Assembly (NCBI GenBank): GCA_002417905.1
Contig: DIDB01000096.1
Location: 1-18,288 of the forward strand
Direction: 5' to 3'
Source: Pseudomonadaceae bacterium UBA5811
GTDB lineage: Bacteria > Pseudomonadota > Gammaproteobacteria > Pseudomonadales > Pseudomonadaceae
DNA length: 18,288 bases
Shown one piece after another: positions 1 to 6,309 of the stretch. The notes beneath the pieces are model-generated. The model did no database searches. It saw only the letters and a program-made list of their open reading frames with translations, and was not told the DNA's origin. Each line of letters opens with the position of its first letter. Position 1 is the first letter of the stretch. Both the position numbers and the translations under genes were made by a program.

Positions 1-158
1 GCCGGACCGGCCGGGCCGGCCAGTCCGGGGTCTCCATCAGCTTTGCCGGCGAGGATGATGCCTTTGCCCTGCCGCCCATCGAAGCCCTGCTGGGCCAGCC
101 GCTGGCCTGCGAAACACCACCCGCCCGGCTGCTGCTGCCGGTTCCCGGCCAGTCCTGA
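1..158 (+). CDS. rhlB: RhlB-like DEAD-box RNA helicase, C-terminal end (partial)
   Basis: Only the last 51 codons lie in the window; the frame is read from base 3 and ends at TGA 156-158. The visible peptide opens with RTGRAGQSG, which is helicase motif VI of DEAD-box proteins, where arginines contact ATP across the domain interface. It continues [22 protein letters not shown], written here as [12 protein letters not shown] then [10 protein letters not shown]. This matches the end of E. coli RhlB ([24 protein letters not shown]) in order and spacing. RhlB is an ATP-dependent RNA unwinding enzyme that works with the degradosome in gammaproteobacteria. The tail after this block is short and rich in Pro and Leu, so no long basic extension is present. 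Another DEAD-box paralogue (RhlE or SrmB type) is possible, but the EDD-A-LPPIE block favours RhlB. The gene converges on moaC with an 18-base gap. Confidence 0.75.
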   Translation, partial: RTGRAGQSGVSISFAGEDDAFALPPIEALLGQPLACETPPARLLLPVPGQS

Positions 159-168
159 ACCGGGCCGG
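138..168. terminator. GC-rich hairpin between convergent rhlB and moaC
   Basis: CCGGTTC at 138-144 pairs with GAACCGG at 157-163, and an alternative stem pairs CCGGCC 145-150 with GGCCGG 163-168. The structure spans the rhlB stop codon. It sits where a bidirectional terminator would be expected, but no T-run follows on either strand, so a Rho-independent mechanism is not supported. Confidence 0.25.
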
Positions 169-176
169 CAACACCC

Positions 177-662
177 TCAGCGCGCCGCCTGCCAGTGCCC
201 GCTCTGGCCGCCGTCTTTTTCCAGCAGCCGGACCTGCTCCAGTACCATGCCCCGGTCTGCCGCCTTGCACATGTCGTACAGGGTCAGGGCCGCAATACTG
301 GCAGCGGTCAGCGCCTCCATTTCCACCCCGGTCTGGCCCGCCAGCCGGCAGCGGGCCCGGATCTGCACCTGATCCACCCCCAGCGGCACCAGCTCAACCT
401 GCACACTGCTCAGCAACAGGGGATGGCAGAGCGGAATCAGTTCATGGGTACGTTTGGCGGCCTGGATTCCGGCAATCCGGGCTACGGCAAACACGTCGCC
501 CTTGGGATGGCCACCTGACTGGATCAGCGCCAGCGTTTCCGGACGCATCCGCACCCTGGCCTCCGCCACGGCCTGACGGGCAGTTACCGCCTTGTCCGTG
601 ACATCAACCATGCGGGCCTGGCCCTGCTCATCCAGATGTGTCAGCACTGCAGCGTCTCCCAT
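177..662 (-). CDS. moaC: Cyclic pyranopterin monophosphate synthase MoaC
   Basis: MoaC works with the radical-SAM enzyme MoaA in the first step of molybdenum cofactor synthesis. It converts 3',8-cyclo-7,8-dihydro-GTP to cyclic pyranopterin monophosphate in the cytoplasm. The product is 161 residues, the same length as E. coli MoaC, and aligns with it along its whole length. Conserved blocks are [12 protein letters not shown] near residue 18, HPKGDVF (Lys54), [22 protein letters not shown] (His80), [12 protein letters not shown] and LYDMCKA (Asp130, Lys133). The lysines and aspartate correspond to the E. coli active-site residues. The ATG overlaps the last base of the upstream phoH stop (TAATG), so the two are probably translationally coupled. 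No moaD or moaE is in the window. The identification is firm. Confidence 0.97.
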   Translation of the reverse strand: MGDAAVLTHLDEQGQARMVDVTDKAVTARQAVAEARVRMRPETLALIQSGGHPKGDVFAVARIAGIQAAKRTHELIPLCHPLLLSSVQVELVPLGVDQVQIRARCRLAGQTGVEMEALTAASIAALTLYDMCKAADRGMVLEQVRLLEKDGGQSGHWQAAR

Positions 663-2044
663 TACATGTTGGCTTCGGCATATTCGGCCAGGATCGAGCG
701 CGGCACCCCCTGCAGGGTGATATGCACCCCATGCGGAAAATCCTTGAAGCGCTCGGTCAGGTAAGTCAACCCCGAGCTGGTGGCCGACAGATAAGGTGTA
801 TCAATCTGCGCCAGATTGCCCAGACAGACCACCTTGGAGCCGTTGCCAGCCCGGGTGATGATGGTTTTCATCTGGTGCGGCGTCAGGTTCTGGCATTCAT
901 CAATCAGGATCAGGCTCTGCTGGAAACTGCGGCCCCGGATGTAGTTCAGTGACTTGAACTGCAGCGGCACTTTCTGCAGCAGATAGTCCACACTACCATG
1001 CGGATTCTCGTCGTCCAGGTGCAGCGCCTCCAGGTTGTCGGTGATGGCTCCCAGCCAGGGTTCCATTTTCTCCGCCTCGGTGCCGGGCAGAAAGCCAATA
1101 TCCTCGTCCAGCCCCTGCACGCTGCGGGTAGCAATAATCCGCCGGTAACGCTTGCTGACCATGGTCTGCTCGATGGCAGCAGCCAGCGCCAGGATGGTCT
1201 TGCCGGACCCGGCTGCACCGGTCAGGTTGACCAGATGGATATCCGGGTCCAGCAGCGCAAACAGGGCCAGCGCCTGATAGATGTCCCGGGGCACCAGCCC
1301 CCAAGCCTCCTGGTGCAACAGCGGTTCCTGGTGCATGTCCAGCAGCAGGACCTCATCCTGGCGTATGCCCTTGACCCAGCCGACAAAACCCTGCTCATCC
1401 AAGATAAATTCGTTGACGTGCAGGGCCGGAAAATCCGCCACCAGCCGGACCTTGTGCCAGGTATGACCACTGGACTGGCGGGTTTCCACCGTGCTGACCC
1501 GGTCCCAGAACGCACCCTCCAGCGGGTGATACCCCCGGGACAGCAGACCGATGTCATCCACCAGCTGGTCCGTATGGTAATCCTCGGCGGCAATGCCGCA
1601 GGCCCGGGCCTTGAGGCGCATATTGATGTCCTTGGACACCAGCACCACGGCATCTCCCCCGCGCAGGCTTTTCAGCTCGACCAGCTGGTTGATGATCCGG
1701 TTGTCGCTGGAATCCTCGGGCAGCCAGGTGACCGGCTCGGCCCGCTTGCTCATCAGAATGGACAGCCAGCCCCGGCTGCCGCCGGTTTCCCGCTGGATGG
1801 GCACGCCCTTTTCCACCTGTTCCGGACTGGCACCGCCCAGGACCCGGTCAATCAGCCGGATGGCCTGGCGGCATTCGGCCGCCACGCTGACCTTGCCGCC
1901 CTTGAGCTTGTCCAGCTCCTCCAGCACAGTCATCGGGATGGCAACATGATGTTCCTGAAAGTTCAGCAGGGCTTCGGGATCGTGAATCAGGACGTTCGTA
2001 TCCAGAACATAAAGCGTGGGCTGGGTGCTGCCATAATCATCCAT
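662..2044 (-). CDS. PIN-PhoH family ATPase (YlaK-type), predicted RNase/ATPase
   Basis: This 460-residue protein fuses a PIN nuclease domain to a PhoH P-loop ATPase, as in the PhoH2/YlaK family. The PIN part (about residues 8-165) has [12 protein letters not shown] with Asp15, VLEELDKLK with Glu42/Glu43 and [12 protein letters not shown] with Asp139, the expected acidic metal ligands. The PhoH part (about 250-455) has Walker A GAAGSGKT at 276-283 and Walker B LILIDE at 378-383, followed by [11 protein letters not shown]. Family members are thought to couple ATP hydrolysis to RNA cleavage or unwinding; the precise role here is not known. The ATG is preceded by AAGGTG seven bases upstream. It is the first gene of a two-gene unit with moaC, and its 5' leader carries a hairpin at 2073-2092. 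The acidic residues look intact, so the nuclease is probably active. Confidence 0.93.
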   Translation of the reverse strand: MDDYGSTQPTLYVLDTNVLIHDPEALLNFQEHHVAIPMTVLEELDKLKGGKVSVAAECRQAIRLIDRVLGGASPEQVEKGVPIQRETGGSRGWLSILMSKRAEPVTWLPEDSSDNRIINQLVELKSLRGGDAVVLVSKDINMRLKARACGIAAEDYHTDQLVDDIGLLSRGYHPLEGAFWDRVSTVETRQSSGHTWHKVRLVADFPALHVNEFILDEQGFVGWVKGIRQDEVLLLDMHQEPLLHQEAWGLVPRDIYQALALFALLDPDIHLVNLTGAAGSGKTILALAAAIEQTMVSKRYRRIIATRSVQGLDEDIGFLPGTEAEKMEPWLGAITDNLEALHLDDENPHGSVDYLLQKVPLQFKSLNYIRGRSFQQSLILIDECQNLTPHQMKTIITRAGNGSKVVCLGNLAQIDTPYLSATSSGLTYLTERFKDFPHGVHITLQGVPRSILAEYAEANM

Positions 2045-2072
2045 ACGCGATCACCTTTTGCTGTGGCCAAAG

Positions 2073-2092
2073 GCCAGGGCCTGAGCCCTGGC
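2073..2092 (-). promoter_or_regulatory. Perfect hairpin in the phoH 5' leader
   Basis: GCCAGGGC and GCCCTGGC form a perfect 8-bp stem with a 4-base loop, ending 28 bases upstream of the phoH ATG. A smaller inverted repeat (TGGCC-AAA-GGCCA, 2064-2076) partly overlaps it. No T-run follows, so it is more likely an RNA structure or a protein-binding dyad than a terminator. Function is not known. Confidence 0.35.
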
Positions 2093-2170
2093 GCCTGAAC
2101 CGCCATGCAAACAGGGAAAGCGGACCGGGAAGCTGGTGGGTTCGGAGCCCTTCCGGGGCCGCCACCTGTG

Positions 2171-2201
2171 TTGCAGGGTCCGGCGGTCTGTCCTGTATAA
2201 A
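2171..2201 (+). promoter_or_regulatory. Candidate promoter for yaaA
   Basis: TTGCAG at 2171-2176 resembles a -35 box. TATAAA at 2196-2201, directly preceded by TG, resembles a -10 box. The spacer is 19 bases, longer than the usual 17, so the match is imperfect. The -10 lies 45 bases upstream of the preferred yaaA start. I see no convincing OxyR site by eye. Confidence 0.4.
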
Positions 2202-2246
2202 ACGCCACAAGTATGACAGCCAAACACGACTCCGGAGATGCTGCTG

Positions 2247-3014
2247 ATGCTAATGGTGATTTCACCCGCCAAAACCCTGGACTATCAGTCCCCCCTGCCC
2301 GTCACGGCATACAGCCTCCCCGGTTACCTTGAGCAGGCCCGGGCGCTGGTCAGCCGGCTGCAGACCTTCGATCCGCCGCAACTGGCCGAACTGATGCACC
2401 TCTCGGACCGGCTGGCGGCCCTGAATGTGGCCCGCTTTGCCAGCTGGACAACTCCGTTCACCCCGGAAAATGCCCGGCCAGCCCTGCTGGCCTTCAAGGG
2501 TGATGTTTATACCGGCATCCGGCCAGAAGACTTCAGCCCGGAGGAGCTGGACTTTGCCCAGCAGCACCTGCGGATCCTCTCCGGCCTGCATGGTGTGCTG
2601 CGTCCACTGGACCTGATGCAGCCCTACCGGCTGGACATGGGCACCCGGCTGGCCAATGCCCGGGGCCGGGATCTCTACGCGTTCTGGGGCCAGCAGATTA
2701 CCGCCAGCCTGAACCAGGCCCTGGAGGACCAGGCCGACCCGGTGCTGATCAATCTGGCCTCTGCCGAATACTGGAAGGCCGTCCAGCCCCGCCATCTCCG
2801 GGCCCGTATCGTTAATACCGAATTCCGCGACCGGAAAAACGGCCAGTACCGGATTATCAGCCTGTACGCCAAACAGGCCCGGGGACGGATGGTGCGCCAT
2901 ATCATCCGCCACCGGCTGAACACGCCGGAACAGCTGCAGACCTTTGACGATGCCGGCTATTACTACAGTCCCCGCGACTCCACAGCAGAGCGGCTGGTTT
3001 TTCTGCGCGACTGA
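2247..3014 (+). CDS. yaaA: Peroxide stress protein YaaA (DUF328/UPF0246)
   Basis: The product aligns end to end with E. coli YaaA (258 residues), which lowers free intracellular iron and protects DNA during hydrogen peroxide stress. Shared blocks are [14 protein letters not shown] at the N-terminus, [72 protein letters not shown] and [13 protein letters not shown]. Three in-frame ATGs lie close together (2238, 2247, 2253). I choose 2247 because it gives [10 protein letters not shown], which superposes on E. coli MLILISPAKT, and because the GGAG at 2233-2236 sits about ten bases upstream; the 2238 ATG would be almost on top of it. The length is then 255 residues. The gene is divergent from phoH and ends 9 bases from the end of the efflux operon on the other strand. 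Confidence 0.95.
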   Translation: MLMVISPAKTLDYQSPLPVTAYSLPGYLEQARALVSRLQTFDPPQLAELMHLSDRLAALNVARFASWTTPFTPENARPALLAFKGDVYTGIRPEDFSPEELDFAQQHLRILSGLHGVLRPLDLMQPYRLDMGTRLANARGRDLYAFWGQQITASLNQALEDQADPVLINLASAEYWKAVQPRHLRARIVNTEFRDRKNGQYRIISLYAKQARGRMVRHIIRHRLNTPEQLQTFDDAGYYYSPRDSTAERLVFLRD

Positions 3015-3023
3015 TCTGGCTCC

Positions 3024-5171
3024 TTATGCCGGCGCGGGTGCAGCCAGGGGAGAATGCGGATCCAGCAGCGAGGTCCGGATAAAGTGCAGGTAACTGAGCA
3101 CCCGCAGCAGGGGCGAGCTCTCAAAGTGCTGTGCCCGGGGCTCCGGCGTGGCCCGCACGGCCTCAATAGCCTGCTCCAGCGCCGCCAGCGCCTGCTGCCG
3201 CCGGGCCTCATCCACCTGCAGGAACAGTTGTACCAGCTGCTGGCCCAGCCGCTGGATGGCCTGCCGCCAGTGGGCATCCCCGGCATACCAGGGTTCAGGT
3301 GGCAAGGCAGCCTGTTCCAGACGCAATTCGATGATTGCATGGCCGATTTCCAGCACGGCAAACATCCAGCCAGTCAGCTGGTGCTGGACCTGCGGATGGC
3401 CGGCCGCCTGGGCATAGGCCTGGTTGAGCAGGTCCCGGGTACTGCTTTCAAAACCGGCCACCAGCCCATCCAGCCGGCCGTTGACGGCATAGACTAGCCG
3501 CAGGCGCAGATCGCGCTCCAGGGCCTGCCACAGCCAGGGCCGGTCCGGGGGAAGCAGCAGGCTGGACGCTACGGCCGCCGCTGCAATGCCGGCCAGTGAG
3601 GCCAGGTAGTCATTGAGGTAATGGTCCGGGGCAAAAGCCGTCTGGTTATCCGGCAGTGCCAGGATGCAGAACCAGACCAGCCAGCCCGCCCCCATCCATG
3701 CAGTGGCCGGATGCACCATCCAGAACGTGCCCAGGGCAATCACTGGTGCAATCACACAGAACAGCATCGGGTAACTGTCGATATAGGGATAAACCCAGAA
3801 GTACAGGGCAAAACCGGCCAGCCCGCTGCCAGCGGCCCCCAGCAGCATCTGGGCGGCAGCCGGGCCAGGCCGGCTGGTGGCCGAAGTAATGCCGGCCACG
3901 ACCCCGACGGCCAGTACCGCCATGGTGCCGCTGTCCCAGCCCGAGGCCAGCCAGAAAAACCCCATCACCAGCACCAGAACGCCGCTGCGCACCCCGGAAA
4001 TCAGCGAGGCCAGCCCGTTGGAGCGCGGGGTAAAACTGTCGCGCCACTGCTCGCGCTCATGGTGGGTGATCATCAGCGAGGCCTGGGTCTGCAGGTAATT
4101 GTGCAGGTCATCCAGAAAGCGGAACAGCAGCTCGGTAGCCGTATCAAAGTCCAGCCGCCGGACCTCGCTCAGGGGCACCTCCGCCAGCTGCTGGCGGGTA
4201 CTGCGGATTTTTTCCCGCAGGGCCAGCTTGCTGGTCTGCAGCCGGGGCACATAACGGGCCGCCTCAACATCCACCAGCAGCCGGTCCTGTAACGGCGCCA
4301 GCACCTTGACCACTTCGTCCAGGCAAGGCTGCAACAGGGCCATCAGTGGCGGCTGCTCCCGGTCGCCCTGCAGGCGCTCCAGCAGCCGGTGCAGGGCATG
4401 AAAGCGGGTGGACAGCACCATGAATTCGTTATTCAGCCGGGCAAACCGGCCCCGGCGCATCCGGGTCCATGGGTCTTCAAAGGCACTGGCATTGCACAGG
4501 TTTTCCAGCTGGACCGCCTGGGCGGCAAACCGGGCATTGAGCTGCTCGACCCGATCTGCAGTCAGTTGCCCCTGCAGCCCCTCCAGGGTAAAGCCGGCAA
4601 AGTCACGAAAACGGTTATAGCGGGTGGCCTGCAGGCTGCTGACACTGGTCAGTGGCAGAATGATGCCACTGACCAGTCCGCTGACCAGAATGGCCACCAC
4701 AATCTCCACCACCCGCCACAGCGCCCGCATGAAGGCCTCATCCGGGTGCAGGGTGGCCGGCATGCCAATCATCACTGCGGTATAACCGGCCAGCACGCAG
4801 GCATAGCGGCGGAAATCCCGGAAATGGGCACCTCCAGCCACGCAGAGCCCCAGCCAGAGCGCCAGGGCCAGCAGGAACAGCACCCGCTGCTGGTTGAACA
4901 GGGCGATCAGCAGCACCATCACGGTCAGTCCGATCAGGGTGCCAATGATCCGCCAGAAGCTTTTGGCCAGCACATCACCGTTCTGGCGCTGGATCACGAT
5001 AAAGACGGTCAGGGTCGTGGTGGTCGGCTGGGGCAGCTCCAGCCGGTAGGCCAGCCAGAGCACGATAAAGACGCTGAGCAGCACCTTGAAGACAAACGCC
5101 CAGAGACGGCCTTCGCTCTGGCCCCACTCGATCAGGCCATGCCGGACGGCCGAGAGGGACAGGGTCAGCAC
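3024..5171 (-). CDS. FUSC family inner-membrane efflux protein, copy 1 (AaeB-like)
   Basis: This 715-residue protein is an integral membrane exporter of the fusaric-acid-resistance (FUSC) family, related to E. coli AaeB (655 residues). It has a first membrane block at about residues 25-175, a soluble helical region at about 180-390 with DFDTATELLFRFLDDLHNYL, a second membrane block at about 394-540, and a cytoplasmic C-terminal region to the end. The start is GTG, with GGAG eight bases upstream. The gene is last in the operon, 31 bases after the HlyD stop. It is a paralogue of the FUSC gene at 6299-8476: most residues are identical, with near-identical stretches such as SPLLRVLSYLHFIRTSLLDP. 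The second membrane block differs most, which could alter substrate range. The substrate is unknown; aromatic or other weak acids are inferred from the family. Confidence 0.9.
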   Translation of the reverse strand: MLTLSLSAVRHGLIEWGQSEGRLWAFVFKVLLSVFIVLWLAYRLELPQPTTTTLTVFIVIQRQNGDVLAKSFWRIIGTLIGLTVMVLLIALFNQQRVLFLLALALWLGLCVAGGAHFRDFRRYACVLAGYTAVMIGMPATLHPDEAFMRALWRVVEIVVAILVSGLVSGIILPLTSVSSLQATRYNRFRDFAGFTLEGLQGQLTADRVEQLNARFAAQAVQLENLCNASAFEDPWTRMRRGRFARLNNEFMVLSTRFHALHRLLERLQGDREQPPLMALLQPCLDEVVKVLAPLQDRLLVDVEAARYVPRLQTSKLALREKIRSTRQQLAEVPLSEVRRLDFDTATELLFRFLDDLHNYLQTQASLMITHHEREQWRDSFTPRSNGLASLISGVRSGVLVLVMGFFWLASGWDSGTMAVLAVGVVAGITSATSRPGPAAAQMLLGAAGSGLAGFALYFWVYPYIDSYPMLFCVIAPVIALGTFWMVHPATAWMGAGWLVWFCILALPDNQTAFAPDHYLNDYLASLAGIAAAAVASSLLLPPDRPWLWQALERDLRLRLVYAVNGRLDGLVAGFESSTRDLLNQAYAQAAGHPQVQHQLTGWMFAVLEIGHAIIELRLEQAALPPEPWYAGDAHWRQAIQRLGQQLVQLFLQVDEARRQQALAALEQAIEAVRATPEPRAQHFESSPLLRVLSYLHFIRTSLLDPHSPLAAPAPA
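3058..5138. repeat. Long direct repeat, unit A (FUSC copy 1 coding region)
   Basis: This unit matches 6357-8434 in the same orientation. The two stay in register at an offset of 3299 bases from the 3' end of the genes to at least 4021/7320. The offset then shifts to 3296 through the 5' part, equal to one codon gained or lost near 4340. Runs of exact identity exceed 20 bases, for example 3061-3090 with 6360-6389. The divergence is spread along the unit, so it is an old or gene-converted duplication and not an assembly artefact. Confidence 0.85.
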
Positions 5172-5202
5172 ACCTCTGGCTCCGCCGCCGGTCCCCCAGC
5201 CA

Positions 5203-6099
5203 CTAGATCCGGTCCGGCGAAGGTACCGTAGCCGGGTCCACCGTGGTGTGAATGGTCACGGTGCAGGTCTGGCCAGCAGACAGCAGGACCCGTGCTGGCG
5301 GCGGATCCAGGTGGATACGGACCGGAATCCGCTGGGCCAGCCGGACCCAGTTGAAGGTCGGGTTGACGTTGGCCACCAGGTCCTGGCTCTCCGGGTTGTT
5401 CCGGTCGTAGATGCCCCGGGCGATGCTGTCCACCGTACCGGTCAGCTCCTCTCCGCTCATCAGCCGCAGGTCGGCCTTGTCACCTTCACGGATCCAGGGC
5501 AGGCGGGTTTCCTCGAAGTAGCCATAAACATAAAAGGAATGGCTGTCCACCAGGGCCATCACCGGTTTGCCCCGCTGGGCGAAATCACCCTCAAAGGTCT
5601 GCAGGTTGGTAATGTAACCATCCACCGAGGCCCGGACCTCGGTCCGGTGCAGGTTGAGCCGGGCTTCCTCCACCCTGGACAGTGCGTTCTGGTAGGCCGC
5701 CCGGGCGCTATCCACAATATGATGGGCATTTTCGCGGGACTCGCGGGACACCACCAGGGCATCCATGTCCAGCCGCCGCTTTGCATCATCCTCGCGCATC
5801 ACCAGCTCGGCCTTGCGGCTGGCCACTTCGGCCTCGGCCTCGTCAAGCGCGTGCCGGTAATGCTCCGGATCAATCCGCATCAGCAGATCACTCTTTTTCA
5901 CCCGCTGGTTATCCCTGACCAGAATTTCCACGATCAGTCCGGAGACATCCGGGGCGATATTGATGATATCAGCCCGGACCCGGCCATCCCGTGTCCAGGG
6001 TGAGTCCATGTAGTGAATCCACATCAGGCGCACCACCACCACCGCCGCACCAAAAACCAGCAGGGTAAACAGAACGCTGAATACTTTCTTCCAGGACAT
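5203..6099 (-). CDS. HlyD-family membrane fusion protein (AaeA-like)
   Basis: A 298-residue periplasmic adaptor that would join the FUSC inner-membrane exporter to the outer-membrane factor. Residues about 7-27 form a single N-terminal membrane anchor. It is followed by SPWTRDGRVRADI and IAPDVSGLI, the hallmark of the AaeA/EmrA-like branch (E. coli AaeA has ESPWTRDARVRADI). A lipoyl-like half-motif (LIVEILVRDNQRVKKSDLLMRI) leads into a coiled-coil hairpin at about 78-150 rich in Ala, Glu and Arg. The second lipoyl half and beta-barrel follow, with VRASVDGYITNL and GKPVMALVDSHSFYVYGYFEE. The ATG lies 9 bases after the DUF1656 stop, so the genes are co-transcribed. The order DUF1656 then HlyD is the usual aaeXA order. 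Confidence 0.93.
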   Translation of the reverse strand: MSWKKVFSVLFTLLVFGAAVVVVRLMWIHYMDSPWTRDGRVRADIINIAPDVSGLIVEILVRDNQRVKKSDLLMRIDPEHYRHALDEAEAEVASRKAELVMREDDAKRRLDMDALVVSRESRENAHHIVDSARAAYQNALSRVEEARLNLHRTEVRASVDGYITNLQTFEGDFAQRGKPVMALVDSHSFYVYGYFEETRLPWIREGDKADLRLMSGEELTGTVDSIARGIYDRNNPESQDLVANVNPTFNWVRLAQRIPVRIHLDPPPARVLLSAGQTCTVTIHTTVDPATVPSPDRI

Positions 6100-6108
6100 C
6101 GTCAGCCC

Positions 6109-6309
6109 CTATTGATAGACATACAGCGCCACGGCGCCATAAAAGCAGATGAACAGACTGACCCGTAACAGGATGGGATGCCAGGCATGGGTGTACAGGT
6201 CCAGTGACGCGATAAAACGGTCGATGGCCCAGCCGACCGCAAGGGTCGCAAGGAACAGCAGGGTCAGCGTGGGCATATAGACGCCCAGCAGGTCAATTTC
6301 ACGAGGCAA
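6109..6309 (-). CDS. DUF1656 small membrane protein (AaeX-like)
   Basis: I annotate a 66-residue protein from a TTG start at 6309-6307, giving PREIDLLGVYMPTLTLLF after the initiator. DUF1656 proteins commonly begin with a PREI-type segment, and E. coli AaeX has 67 residues, so the TTG start fits better than the internal ATG at YMPT. GGAG lies ten bases upstream of the TTG. Two hydrophobic helices are visible (about residues 12-30 and 46-63), separated by the family's WHP motif (HAWHPILL). The start overlaps the end of the upstream FUSC gene by 11 bases, suggesting translational coupling. The family partners FUSC and HlyD genes; its molecular job is unclear. The family call is firm and the start is likely. 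Confidence 0.85.
   Translation of the reverse strand: MPREIDLLGVYMPTLTLLFLATLAVGWAIDRFIASLDLYTHAWHPILLRVSLFICFYGAVALYVYQ

Noticed and set aside
998..2098. Long plus-strand open frame of 366 codons opposite phoH
   Set aside because: It lies wholly antisense to a well-conserved PIN-PhoH gene, resembles no family, and is rich in Gln, His and Gly as expected from reverse-complemented GC-rich codons.
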